Assembly: GCF_002005565.1 (NCBI RefSeq)
Contig: NZ_BDJC01000008.1
Span: 98,195 to 162,194, forward strand
Direction of reading: 5' to 3'
Length of the DNA: 64,000 nt
From: Streptomyces sp. JHA26
GTDB lineage: Bacteria > Actinomycetota > Actinomycetes > Streptomycetales > Streptomycetaceae
Of the stretch, positions 49,518 to 57,856 are shown piece by piece. Made by a program: the position numbers and the translations under genes. Each line of letters opens with the position of its first letter. Position 1 is the first letter of the stretch. The notes under the pieces were generated by a model. It saw only the letters and a program-made list of their open reading frames with translations. It ran no database searches and was not told the DNA's origin.

Positions 49518-50399
49518 ATGCGACAGTTCACCGCCGTCGTCAACCCCACCGCGGGCGGCGCCACCTCGGCCGCCGCGCTGCTCGGGGTGGCCCGGCTGCT
49601 GCGGGAGGCGGGCGCCGGACTGGAGACCGAGTACAGCCGCAGCCTCGCCCACGCCCGCGAACTCGCCCGCGAGGCCGGACAGCGGGGCCGGGTGGTGCTC
49701 GCCGTCGGCGGGGACGGCATGGCCGGCGGCATCGGCGGCGCCCTCAGCGGCACCGGCGCCGTGCTGGGCCTCGTCCCGGCCGGCCGCGGCAACGACTTCG
49801 CCCGCGCCCTGGGCCTGCCCACCGACCCCGGAGCCCTCGCCGAGCTGCTGCTGCGCGGCGAGCCGCGCCCCGTCGACACCATCGAGGTCACCTCCGCCGT
49901 CCACGACCGCACCGTCGTGCTCGGCAGCCTCTACGCCGGCGTCGACGCGCTCGCCAACCGCCACGCCAACCACGCGCGCCTGCTGCGCGGCACCGCCTCC
50001 TACTACGTGGGGGCCCTGCGCGCCATCACCACCTGGCGCCCGGCCCGCTACCGGGTCACCGTCGACGGACGGGAACACGCCTTCACCGGTTACACGGTGG
50101 TGGCCGCCAACTCCGGCTACTACGGCTCGAACCGCCTCGTCGCCCCCGCCGCCCGGGTCGACGACGGCCTGCTCGAGGTCGTGACGATCCACCACGCGCC
50201 GCGCCGGCTCTTCTTCGCCCTCATGAACGAACTCGCCACCGGCGCCCACGTCCACCGCCCCCAGGTGCACGTCCTGCGCGGCAAGGAGGTCCGGATCGAG
50301 GCCGACCGGCCCGTACCCTACGGCGCCGACGGCGAGGTGGAGGCCGTCGTCCCCGTGACGGCCAGGGTGCTTCCCGGGGCGCTGCGCGTCCTGCGCTGA
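49518..50399 (+). CDS. Diacylglycerol/lipid kinase
   Basis: 293 residues of the DAGK catalytic family. The nucleotide motif GGDGMAGGIGGAL starts at residue 64; VPAGRGNDFARALGLP is the second conserved block, and ASYYVGALRAI and TVVAANSGYYGSN are also typical. It would phosphorylate diacylglycerol or a related lipid. ATG 49518 follows GGAGG. It is the fourth member of the glpD/tetR/AGPS-like/kinase set; Rv2252 occupies the same place in M. tuberculosis as I recall. A terminator follows. Confidence 0.92.
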   Translation: MRQFTAVVNPTAGGATSAAALLGVARLLREAGAGLETEYSRSLAHARELAREAGQRGRVVLAVGGDGMAGGIGGALSGTGAVLGLVPAGRGNDFARALGLPTDPGALAELLLRGEPRPVDTIEVTSAVHDRTVVLGSLYAGVDALANRHANHARLLRGTASYYVGALRAITTWRPARYRVTVDGREHAFTGYTVVAANSGYYGSNRLVAPAARVDDGLLEVVTIHHAPRRLFFALMNELATGAHVHRPQVHVLRGKEVRIEADRPVPYGADGEVEAVVPVTARVLPGALRVLR

Positions 50400-50406
50400 A
50401 CGCGCC

Positions 50407-50442
50407 GCGGGGCCGGCCGCCGACACCGGCGACCGGCCCCGC
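50407..50442. terminator. Bidirectional terminator between lipid kinase and catalase genes
   Basis: GCGGGGCCGG (50407-50416) pairs with CCGGCCCCGC (50433-50442). The genes converge here. Confidence 0.75.
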
Positions 50443-50453
50443 GCCCGTACGGA

Positions 50454-52733
50454 TCAGCCCCGGGGCGTGGTGAACCGTTCCCACACCCGGTGCGAGCCCA
50501 GCAGCCGCGTCACCTGCTCCAGCGCCGCCGTGCCGGAGTCGGCGACGACCACACCGGGGGCGTCGGCGGGCACACCCGACGCGTCGAGCGCGGCCCCGCC
50601 GCCCGCCCAGACACCGATCGCCTTGCCGTGCCGGAACGCCTCCGACAGCAGCAGGCTCACCCGCGGGTCGATCGTCCCCGGCCCCGTGGGCGCCGGAGCC
50701 GCCTTGTAGTCCCGCGGCGTGTACGCGTCGCCGCCCATCGCGGGCGTCCCCGCCACCAGCACGGCGTCGAACTCCACGGAGCGCGCGGTGAGATAGCTGC
50801 GCTGCACCGTCACGGCCTCCTCGCCCGAGCCGAGGGTGCCGCCGGTCGGCGCCACCACGAGCGGCACCATCCCGGCGTTCAGCACCGCCTCCCGCACGGC
50901 CGTCACGCCCTCCAGGTCGGCGCCGCTGGTCACGATGCCGACGACGCGGCCCTCGACCGGCCAGGTCCCGCCGACCTGGGACAGCGCCGGGCTCGGCTCG
51001 ACGTCGGCCAGCGGCACGGTGGGCGCGGGGGCGGACAGGCCGAGGCCCTCGGCGACGCCCGCGCACAGCTCGGGGTCGATGTTGGCCAGCACCTGCAGCG
51101 TCCGCTCCCTGATGGACTGCTCGTAGCACTTGCCCAGTTCGAAGGTGTAGGCGCCGATGATGTGCTCGCGCTCCACCGGGCTCATGCTCAGCCAGAACCG
51201 GCGCGGCTGGCTGAAGTGGTCCGCGAACGACTCCGGCGCCTCCCGGACCTTCGACGCCGCCGGGATCCCGACCGGTGCCTCGACGTACGCGCCCGTGTCC
51301 GCGCCCGCGGTGAACGGGCAGCCGCCGTCCAGGGAGTTGGGTCGGTAGGGCGCGACACCCCGGTGCACCGCCGTCTGGTGCATCCCGTCCCGCAGCATGT
51401 CGTTGACCGGCGCGTGCGGCCGGTTGATCGGCAGCTGCGGGAAGTTGGGGCCGCCCAGGCGCGTGATCTGCGTGTCCAGGTAGGAGAACAGCCGCCCGGC
51501 CAGCAGCGGGTCGTCGGTGACGTCGATGCCCGGCACCAGGTGGCCGACGTGGAAGGCGACCTGCTCCGTCTCCGCGAAGAAGTTGGACGGGTTGCGGTTC
51601 AGCGTCAGCAGGCCCACCGGCTGCACCGGCGCCAGCTCCTCCGGCACGAGGTTCGTCGGGTCCAGCAGGTCGATGCCCTCGAAGGTCTGCTCCGGGGTGT
51701 CCGGGAACGTCTGGATGCCCAGCTCCCACTGCGGGTACGCGCCCGCCTCGATCGCGTCGGCGAGGTCCCGGCGGTGGAAGTCCGGGTCGACGCCGTTGAT
51801 GATCTGCGCCTCGTCCCACACCAGGGAGTGCACCCCCAGCTTGGGCTTCCAGTGGAACTTCGCCAGCGTCGTCCCACCGGCCTCGTCGACCAGCCGGAAG
51901 GTGTGGACGCCGAAGCCCTCCATCATCCGGTAGGAGCGCGGGATGCCGCGGTCGCCCATGAAGAAGATGGTGTGGTGCGTCGCCTCGGTGTGCAGCGACA
52001 CGAAGTCCCAGAACGTGTCGTGCGCGCTCTGCGCCTGCGGGATCTCCCGGTCCGGGTGCGGCTTCGCCGCGTGCACGACGTCCGGGAACTTGACGGCGTC
52101 CTGGATGAAGAAGACCGGGATGTTGTTGCCGACCAGGTCGAAGACGCCCTCGCTGGTGTAGAACTTCGTCGCGAAACCCCGGGTGTCGCGCACGGTGTCC
52201 GCGGAGCCCCGGGAGCCGACCACCGTGGAGAACCGCGTGAACACCGGCGTCTCCACGTCCGCGGCGAGGAATCCCGCCTTCGTCACCGAGGCCGCGGTGC
52301 CGTAGCTCCGGAACACGCCGTGCGCGCCCGCGCCCCGGGCGTGGACCACGCGTTCCGGGATGCGCTCGTGGTCGAAGTGCATGATCTTCTCGCGCAGGTG
52401 GTGGTCCTGCAGCAGCACCGGCCCGCGCGGCCCGGCCTTCAGCGAGTGGTCCGTGTCGTACAACCGCGTGCCCTGCGCGTTCGTCAGGTAACTCCCGGAC
52501 TGGGCGACCCGGGCCTGGTCGGCACCGGTCGGCTGCCCGGTCGGCGACACCGTGTCCGGGCCGCTCTGGTCCGGCTTCGGGGGCAGCGGGTCGCGGGGAG
52601 TGGTGGGTTCGGCGACCGGCGGCGACTCGGGGCCGGGCTTGCCGGGCACCCCGTCCGCCGGTCCACCGTCCTCTCCCCGCAGGGCACCGGTGACCTGGTG
52701 GGCTACTCGCTTGAGGGGGTTGGCCTCGCTCAT
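50454..52733 (-). CDS. katE: Large-subunit clade catalase (HPII/KatE-like)
   Basis: 759 residues, far longer than small catalases. The first 75 residues are a disordered Pro-rich extension. The distal His131 is in VVHARGAGAHGVF, the heme-pocket Asn lies in LVGNNIPVFFIQD (203-204), and the proximal Tyr is in RLFSYLDTQITRL. A C-terminal DJ-1/glutaminase-like flavodoxin fold of about 150 residues (from GRVVGIVTSGADLEG) completes the HPII architecture. It degrades hydrogen peroxide, often in spores or stationary phase. The ATG at 52733 fits the family. Confidence 0.96.
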   Translation of the reverse strand: MSEANPLKRVAHQVTGALRGEDGGPADGVPGKPGPESPPVAEPTTPRDPLPPKPDQSGPDTVSPTGQPTGADQARVAQSGSYLTNAQGTRLYDTDHSLKAGPRGPVLLQDHHLREKIMHFDHERIPERVVHARGAGAHGVFRSYGTAASVTKAGFLAADVETPVFTRFSTVVGSRGSADTVRDTRGFATKFYTSEGVFDLVGNNIPVFFIQDAVKFPDVVHAAKPHPDREIPQAQSAHDTFWDFVSLHTEATHHTIFFMGDRGIPRSYRMMEGFGVHTFRLVDEAGGTTLAKFHWKPKLGVHSLVWDEAQIINGVDPDFHRRDLADAIEAGAYPQWELGIQTFPDTPEQTFEGIDLLDPTNLVPEELAPVQPVGLLTLNRNPSNFFAETEQVAFHVGHLVPGIDVTDDPLLAGRLFSYLDTQITRLGGPNFPQLPINRPHAPVNDMLRDGMHQTAVHRGVAPYRPNSLDGGCPFTAGADTGAYVEAPVGIPAASKVREAPESFADHFSQPRRFWLSMSPVEREHIIGAYTFELGKCYEQSIRERTLQVLANIDPELCAGVAEGLGLSAPAPTVPLADVEPSPALSQVGGTWPVEGRVVGIVTSGADLEGVTAVREAVLNAGMVPLVVAPTGGTLGSGEEAVTVQRSYLTARSVEFDAVLVAGTPAMGGDAYTPRDYKAAPAPTGPGTIDPRVSLLLSEAFRHGKAIGVWAGGGAALDASGVPADAPGVVVADSGTAALEQVTRLLGSHRVWERFTTPRG

Positions 52734-53055
52734 CAGCCTTGTCTCCGTTCTGCGCGGGTCGCTGCACGCGACCGGCCGTCCTCGGGTACCGACCGCAGTG
52801 GTGGGCCGTGACCGCGTACCCAGTCACCGCGACTCGAGGCATGCGCGACGGCGGTGGACCCCACCGGGGCGGCGCACAGGACGGACACGACCAGGCGCCC
52901 CGAGCACGGCGCGCGACGCCTCGTGCCCGGGACTCCTTCTCGCCGGTGGCCGTACCAGCGTTCCCACCCACGGGGCCGCACGCCACCGGAGGCGGGCGCA
53001 CGAGGGAGGCCCCGGCCCGGCGGAACGCCGACCGGGGCCTCCCGGAGGCCGTGAC
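52734..53055. other. Intergenic region upstream of katE
   Basis: A 322-base gap between the catalase start and the stop of the DUF2264 gene. It should hold the catalase promoter. The only structure I can point to is the terminator at 53005-53042. Frames here have shadow-like composition. Confidence 0.45.
53005..53042. terminator. Terminator after the sugar-uptake operon
   Basis: GGAGGCCCCGG (53005-53015) pairs with CCGGGGCCTCC (53032-53042), 13 bases past the DUF2264 stop codon on its strand. Confidence 0.75.
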
Positions 53056-54945
53056 TCAGCCGTGCGTGACCCGCACCGGCTCGAACGAGACCCGCGTGCG
53101 CGCACCGCCGTCCGCCCAGACCACCTCGACACCCGTGCCGTCGGCCACGACCTGCGTGACGGCGTCCGCCAGCGGTCCGGGTCCCGGTTCACCGGCGAGC
53201 GCGGCCAGGCAGACGTGCAGCGAGGTGCCGCCCGCCTCGCCGGACAGCCGGGGCAGCTCCGCCCACGGCGCGTAGGCCGTGCCCTGCGGGGCGCGGACCG
53301 TCTCGGGCTCGGCACCCCAGCCGTGCAGGCCCCGCAGCGCGGAGACCAGGGGCTCGTCGGGGCCGACGGCCCACCCCGTGTGCGTCAGCCGCGTCCCCGC
53401 CGGGGCGCCCGTCACCCGGTGCACCCGCAGCTCGTACGGCCCCCGCGCCACGGTCACGCTCTCCACCCGCAGCCCCGGCACCATCGGCGGGCCGCCGGCG
53501 AAGACGGGCCGGTGCCAGGACGCCGCCCAGCCCCAGCCGTCGCCGTGCCCCGCGCCGAGGGGGTGGATCCGGCGGCGCACACTGCGCCGGCCGTTCACCT
53601 CCAGCGACAGGTGGTTGTCCGCGACGTTGCCGGACGCCGTCGGGCCGGTCCGGGTCGAGTACGCCTGCCGGCCGTAGTGCGGGTCGTCCTCGGCGGCCGA
53701 CTCGCCCTCGTGCGGCCGGACGTGGTCGCTGCCGTGGTTGTGCAGCCGTACGATCCCGTCGCCGCGCGTCGACTGCAGCAGCAGCCCGGGCGCGGACAGG
53801 GCCAGCACCCGGTCGGCCTCCTCCACCGGCGCGGCCTCCTCGGTGGCCGTCCACAGCGGGTGGCCGGCGGGCGCGAGGAGCGACACGAACGCCTTGGACG
53901 CCCAGTACGGGGAGGCCGGACCCGAGTAGTGCTGCAGCGTCGCCTCGTGCGGACCGTGCCAGCCCAGGCTGAGCAGCCCGTCGTCGGTCAGCGCCCCGCG
54001 GTCCAGGAAGTACCGCAGGCTGCCGCTGACCAGCCGCCGCGAGGCGCCCGGCGACAGCGGCGTGTACCCGGTCAGCGCGCCGAGGCCCACGGCGGAGGAG
54101 GCGGCGAAGCGGTACGCCAGCGACCGGCCGTAGTGCAGCGGCGCCCCGTCCGCGCCGAACATCAGCCCGAAGCCCTCCAGGTGCGCGCGCAGCCGCTCGC
54201 CGTACCGCGCGGCGAGGCCGCCGTCACCGCCGAGGTGGGCGTCGAGCACCGGGTACAGGTGCAGCGCCCAGCCGTTGTAGTGGTCGAAGGCGCGTCCGTC
54301 GCCGTCGGCGTACCAGCCCTCGCCCCGGTACCAGCCCTCCAGCAGTTCCAGGGCCCGCTGCCGGGCCGCCGCCGTCTCCGCGTCGCCGCGGCCGACCGAC
54401 TCCAGGAACCCGGCGACCGTGTAGGGGAACAGGTACCAGTTGTTCGGCGCCGGAACGTGCCGCAGCGCCCCGCGCAGCCACTCCTCGACCCGGTCCTGCA
54501 CGCCGGCGTCGAGGTCCTTCCACAGCCACGGCGCGGTCAGCCTCAGCCCGAGCGCCACGGACGCCGACTCCACCATCGGCTGGCCCTGCACGTCGTGGTC
54601 GAGGATCAGCGGCCAGGACTCGGTGTCCTCGCGCCCGGGCGTCAGGGTGCCCGAGGCGAGACCGCGCGCGTAGCGCTCCAGCCAGCCGTGCGGATCGTCC
54701 CCGTCGGCGCCCGCGACCCGGAAGGCGGCGGCGAGGAACGTCCGCGCGAAGCCCTCCAGGCCGTCCGAGCGCACCCCGGAGCCCGACGGCCTGCCCGGCA
54801 GGTCGAGCAGCGCGCAGCCCGGTGTGCCCCAGCGCCACGCGGCCCACAGCAGCCCGTCCGCGACGGCCTCCCAGTGGGCGCGGGTACAACCGGTGTACGG
54901 GCTCAGCGCACGGTCCTCGGTGGGCAGTTCGAACGGGATGCTCAT
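53056..54945 (-). CDS. DUF2264 protein, probable intracellular glycoside-degrading enzyme
   Basis: 629 residues. An (alpha/alpha)-helical toroid-like N-terminal part with many Trp/Tyr (APNNWYLFPYTVAGFLESVG, AFDHYNGWALHLYPVL, GAPLHYGRSLAYRFAA) and a beta-rich C-terminus. This is the DUF2264 pattern; I recall that relatives have been placed in a recent glycoside hydrolase family acting on uronic-acid sugars, without being certain. There is no signal peptide, so it acts on imported oligosaccharides. ATG 54945 overlaps the dehydrogenase stop (ATGA). Last gene of the importer operon. Confidence 0.85.
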   Translation of the reverse strand: MSIPFELPTEDRALSPYTGCTRAHWEAVADGLLWAAWRWGTPGCALLDLPGRPSGSGVRSDGLEGFARTFLAAAFRVAGADGDDPHGWLERYARGLASGTLTPGREDTESWPLILDHDVQGQPMVESASVALGLRLTAPWLWKDLDAGVQDRVEEWLRGALRHVPAPNNWYLFPYTVAGFLESVGRGDAETAAARQRALELLEGWYRGEGWYADGDGRAFDHYNGWALHLYPVLDAHLGGDGGLAARYGERLRAHLEGFGLMFGADGAPLHYGRSLAYRFAASSAVGLGALTGYTPLSPGASRRLVSGSLRYFLDRGALTDDGLLSLGWHGPHEATLQHYSGPASPYWASKAFVSLLAPAGHPLWTATEEAAPVEEADRVLALSAPGLLLQSTRGDGIVRLHNHGSDHVRPHEGESAAEDDPHYGRQAYSTRTGPTASGNVADNHLSLEVNGRRSVRRRIHPLGAGHGDGWGWAASWHRPVFAGGPPMVPGLRVESVTVARGPYELRVHRVTGAPAGTRLTHTGWAVGPDEPLVSALRGLHGWGAEPETVRAPQGTAYAPWAELPRLSGEAGGTSLHVCLAALAGEPGPGPLADAVTQVVADGTGVEVVWADGGARTRVSFEPVRVTHG

Positions 54946-55985
54946 GCCAGGAATGCCAGCCTTTCGCGTCGTACGGGGTGGAGGAAACCGGCGCCGGACG
55001 CCCAGCGGGCCGTCTCGGCGAGGGCGAGGTCGGCCAGGCGGCGCCACTCGTTGCCCTCGGAGCCGGCGAGGTGCGGGGTGATCAGCGCGTTCTCGCAGTC
55101 CCACAGCGGGTGGTCCGGCGCCAGCACCTCGGGGTCGGTGACGTCCAGCACGGCCCGGATCCGGCCCGCGAGGACGGCGTCCGTCAGCGCGTCCTGGTCG
55201 ACGACCGCGCCACGCGCGGTGTTGATCAGCACGGCCCCGGCCGGCATGGAGTCGATGAGGGCACGGCTGACCAGGCCGCGGGTCTCGGGCAGCAGCGGCG
55301 TGTGCACGCTGACGGTGTCCGAGCGGGCGAACAGCTCCGCCGGCCCGACCCGTTCGACACCGAGTTCCGCGGCGTCCGCGTCGCTGACGTAGGGGTCGTG
55401 CAGCAGGACGTCGATGTCGTGCGGGCGCAGCAGTTCGACGACCCGGCGGCCGATCAGCGACGCCGACAGGATGCCGACCGTGCGCCGGTAGTTGCCGACG
55501 GAACGCGGGGTGCGCAGCCAGTTGCCGCGGGAGCGGGCCAGCCGGTAGTCGCGGGCCCGCTCCAGGACCCGCTTGCCGGTGAGCAGGATCATGCCGAGGG
55601 TGTACTCGGCCACGGGCAGGGCGTTGGCGGCGGCGGCCGAGGAGACCTCGACACCGCGCTCCCAGCACGCGTCCGTGACGTGCCCGCGGACGGTGCCCGC
55701 GGTGTGCACCACGGCCCGCAGCCGCGGCGCGGCCCGCAGCACCCCGGCGTCCAGCGGCGGGCAGCCCCAGCCGGTGATCAGCAGGTCCGCGTCGGCCAGC
55801 AGCGACCGGGCGCGCGGGGTGGACAGGTCGTCCAGCGCGGGCAGCGGGGCCAGGTCGCAGACCTCGCGGAAGGCACCGAGCGAGTGGGGGTCGAGGACGG
55901 CCGCGGCGGCGTCCCGGGACATGGCCACGACGGCACGGGGCCGGAACCCGGGACCGGGTGCGTCGGGGGCGTGCGGGTGGGTCAC
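54942..55985 (-). CDS. D-isomer-specific 2-hydroxyacid dehydrogenase
   Basis: 347 residues. NAD-binding and substrate motifs include TVGILSASLIGRRVVELLRP (the usual GxGxxG is degenerate as GILSASLIG), HTPLLPETRGLVS, LINTARGAVVDQDAL, and ITPHLAGSEGNEWRRL with the catalytic His. The GTG start overlaps the permease stop; ATG 55922 is possible. Within a sugar-import operon it may reduce or oxidise a keto-acid released from the imported substrate. Confidence 0.9.
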   Translation of the reverse strand: MTHPHAPDAPGPGFRPRAVVAMSRDAAAAVLDPHSLGAFREVCDLAPLPALDDLSTPRARSLLADADLLITGWGCPPLDAGVLRAAPRLRAVVHTAGTVRGHVTDACWERGVEVSSAAAANALPVAEYTLGMILLTGKRVLERARDYRLARSRGNWLRTPRSVGNYRRTVGILSASLIGRRVVELLRPHDIDVLLHDPYVSDADAAELGVERVGPAELFARSDTVSVHTPLLPETRGLVSRALIDSMPAGAVLINTARGAVVDQDALTDAVLAGRIRAVLDVTDPEVLAPDHPLWDCENALITPHLAGSEGNEWRRLADLALAETARWASGAGFLHPVRRERLAFLA

Positions 55986-56845
55986 TTGACGGCTCCGGCG
56001 GTCAGGCCGCTGCGCCAGAAACGCTGGAGCAGCACGAAGGCGAGGATGAGCGGCAGCACGGCCAGCAGCGACCCCATGATGACCACCGGGTAGTACTCCG
56101 GCGAGACGGACGCCGAGCTGTTCCACTGGTAGAGGCCGAGGCTGACGGGATACAGGTCCTGGTCGGACAGCATCACCATGGGCAGGAAGAAGTTGTTCCA
56201 GATCGCGGTGAGCTGGAACAGGAAGACGGTGACCAGTCCGGGGCCGAGCATCCTGAGCGCCACGCGCACGTACGTGGTCAGCTCGCCGGCGCCGTCCACC
56301 CGTGCCGCCTCCAGCACCTCGTCGGGCACGTAGCCCCGGCTGAAGACGCGGCCGAGGTAGACGCCGAACGGGTTGAACAGCACCGGGACGAACACCGCCC
56401 AGAAGGTGTTGACCAGGCCGGCCTCGGAGGCCATCAGGTACAGGGGCAGCGCGAGGACGGTCTGCGGCACCATGACCGCCGCCAGCACCAGGCCGAACAG
56501 CTTCTCCTTGTGCCGGAAGCGGTACTTGTCGAAGGCGTAGCCGCAGGCCACGCTCAGCAGCGCGCCCAGCGCGGCGCCGAGGACCGCGTACAGCAGGCTG
56601 TTGAGGTACCAGCGGCCGTACAGCCCGCCGTCCATCGCGAACAGGTCCCGGAAGTTGCGTACGAAGGAGAAGTCGCTCAGGGACAGCAGGTCGCTGCCGA
56701 ACAGGGCGTCCCGGTTCTTGGAGGCGGCGAGCACCAGCCACAGCACGGGCAGCAGCGTGTAGAGGACGGAGATCCCGACGACCACGTTGACCGTCGCCCG
56801 GCCCAGCAGTCCGGGGCGGAGCAGGGAGCTGTCGGTGGCGCTCAT
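55982..56845 (-). CDS. Carbohydrate ABC transporter permease (MalG-like)
   Basis: 287 residues with six membrane segments. The EAA loop EAARVDGAGELTTYVRVALR contacts the ATPase. NSLLYAVLGAALGALLSVACG and the C-terminal QRFWRSGLTAGAVK are typical of CUT1 MalG proteins. The start overlaps the MalF-like stop by four bases. The shared ATPase (MsiK type) is not encoded here, as usual in Streptomyces. Confidence 0.93.
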   Translation of the reverse strand: MSATDSSLLRPGLLGRATVNVVVGISVLYTLLPVLWLVLAASKNRDALFGSDLLSLSDFSFVRNFRDLFAMDGGLYGRWYLNSLLYAVLGAALGALLSVACGYAFDKYRFRHKEKLFGLVLAAVMVPQTVLALPLYLMASEAGLVNTFWAVFVPVLFNPFGVYLGRVFSRGYVPDEVLEAARVDGAGELTTYVRVALRMLGPGLVTVFLFQLTAIWNNFFLPMVMLSDQDLYPVSLGLYQWNSSASVSPEYYPVVIMGSLLAVLPLILAFVLLQRFWRSGLTAGAVK

Positions 56846-57831
56846 CGGGCCTCCTCGGCGGCGTCGGCGCGGCTGGTGAAGCGGGTGACGCCGTAGGACA
56901 GGGCGATGGTGCAGACCAGCAGGACGACCGAGGCGGCCGCCGCGAGGCCGTAGTTGTTGCGGGTGAAGGCCGCGTCGTAGATGTACATGCTCGGCGAGAA
57001 CCGGGAATTGATCATCGGGGAGGACTGGCTGAGCAGCATCGGCTCGGTGAACAGCTGCAGCGCCCAGATCAGGGTGAAGATCGCGACCATCACGATCGAG
57101 GCGCGCACCAGCGGTGTCTTGACCTGGAGCGCGGTGCGCACCGGCCCGGCGCCGTCGACCACCGACGCCTCGATCACCTCGCGCGGCACGGCCTGCAGGG
57201 CGGCGTAGAAGACCACCATGTTGTAGCCGAGGTTGCTCCACAGGGCGATGTTCACGATGGACGGGATCACCGTGTGGATGCCGAGGAAGTCGATGGTGAC
57301 GTCGGCCCGGGCGAACAGCTCGATCACCGGGCTGATGCCCGGGGTGTACAGGTACAGCCAGATCAGGGCGGCGATGATGCCGGGCACGGCGTGCGGCAGG
57401 AACAGGCCCATCTGGGCGAAGGCGCGCAGCCGCACCACGCCCGAGTCCAGCAGCAGGGCGAGGGCGAGCGCGCCGACGACCATGAGCGGGATGTAGATCA
57501 GGCAGTACAGCGCGACGGTGGCGAGCCCGCCGAGGAAGGTCGGGTCGGTGAGCACGGCCGCGTAGGAGCGCAGTCCGACGAAGACGGTGCGCTCGGGGCC
57601 GAAACCGAGGCCGGGCTGGTCGTCGCTGAAGAAGCTGAGGCGGACGGCCGTGCCGACGGGGATCAGGAAGACGGTGACCAGCAGGGCGAAGAACGGTGCC
57701 ATGAGGACGCCGCAGGCGGTCAGTCGGCGGCGCTTCGCCGCTCTGCGGGCCCGCGGGCCGGTGGCGGAGGGCGCCGGGCCGCCGGCGCGCGCGGTGCCGG
57801 CCGGCACCCGTGGTGTGGTGGTCGTGGTCAT
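56842..57831 (-). CDS. Carbohydrate ABC transporter permease (MalF-like)
   Basis: 329 residues. A charged 45-residue N-terminus is followed by six membrane segments. The EAA loop reads EVIEASVVDGAGPVRTALQV. PGIIAALIWLYLYTPGISPV is conserved in MalF-type permeases. It follows the binding-protein gene after 25 bases. Confidence 0.93.
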   Translation of the reverse strand: MTTTTTPRVPAGTARAGGPAPSATGPRARRAAKRRRLTACGVLMAPFFALLVTVFLIPVGTAVRLSFFSDDQPGLGFGPERTVFVGLRSYAAVLTDPTFLGGLATVALYCLIYIPLMVVGALALALLLDSGVVRLRAFAQMGLFLPHAVPGIIAALIWLYLYTPGISPVIELFARADVTIDFLGIHTVIPSIVNIALWSNLGYNMVVFYAALQAVPREVIEASVVDGAGPVRTALQVKTPLVRASIVMVAIFTLIWALQLFTEPMLLSQSSPMINSRFSPSMYIYDAAFTRNNYGLAAAASVVLLVCTIALSYGVTRFTSRADAAEEAR

Positions 57832-57856
57832 GGGGTGTCACCTGCCTTTCGTCGGC

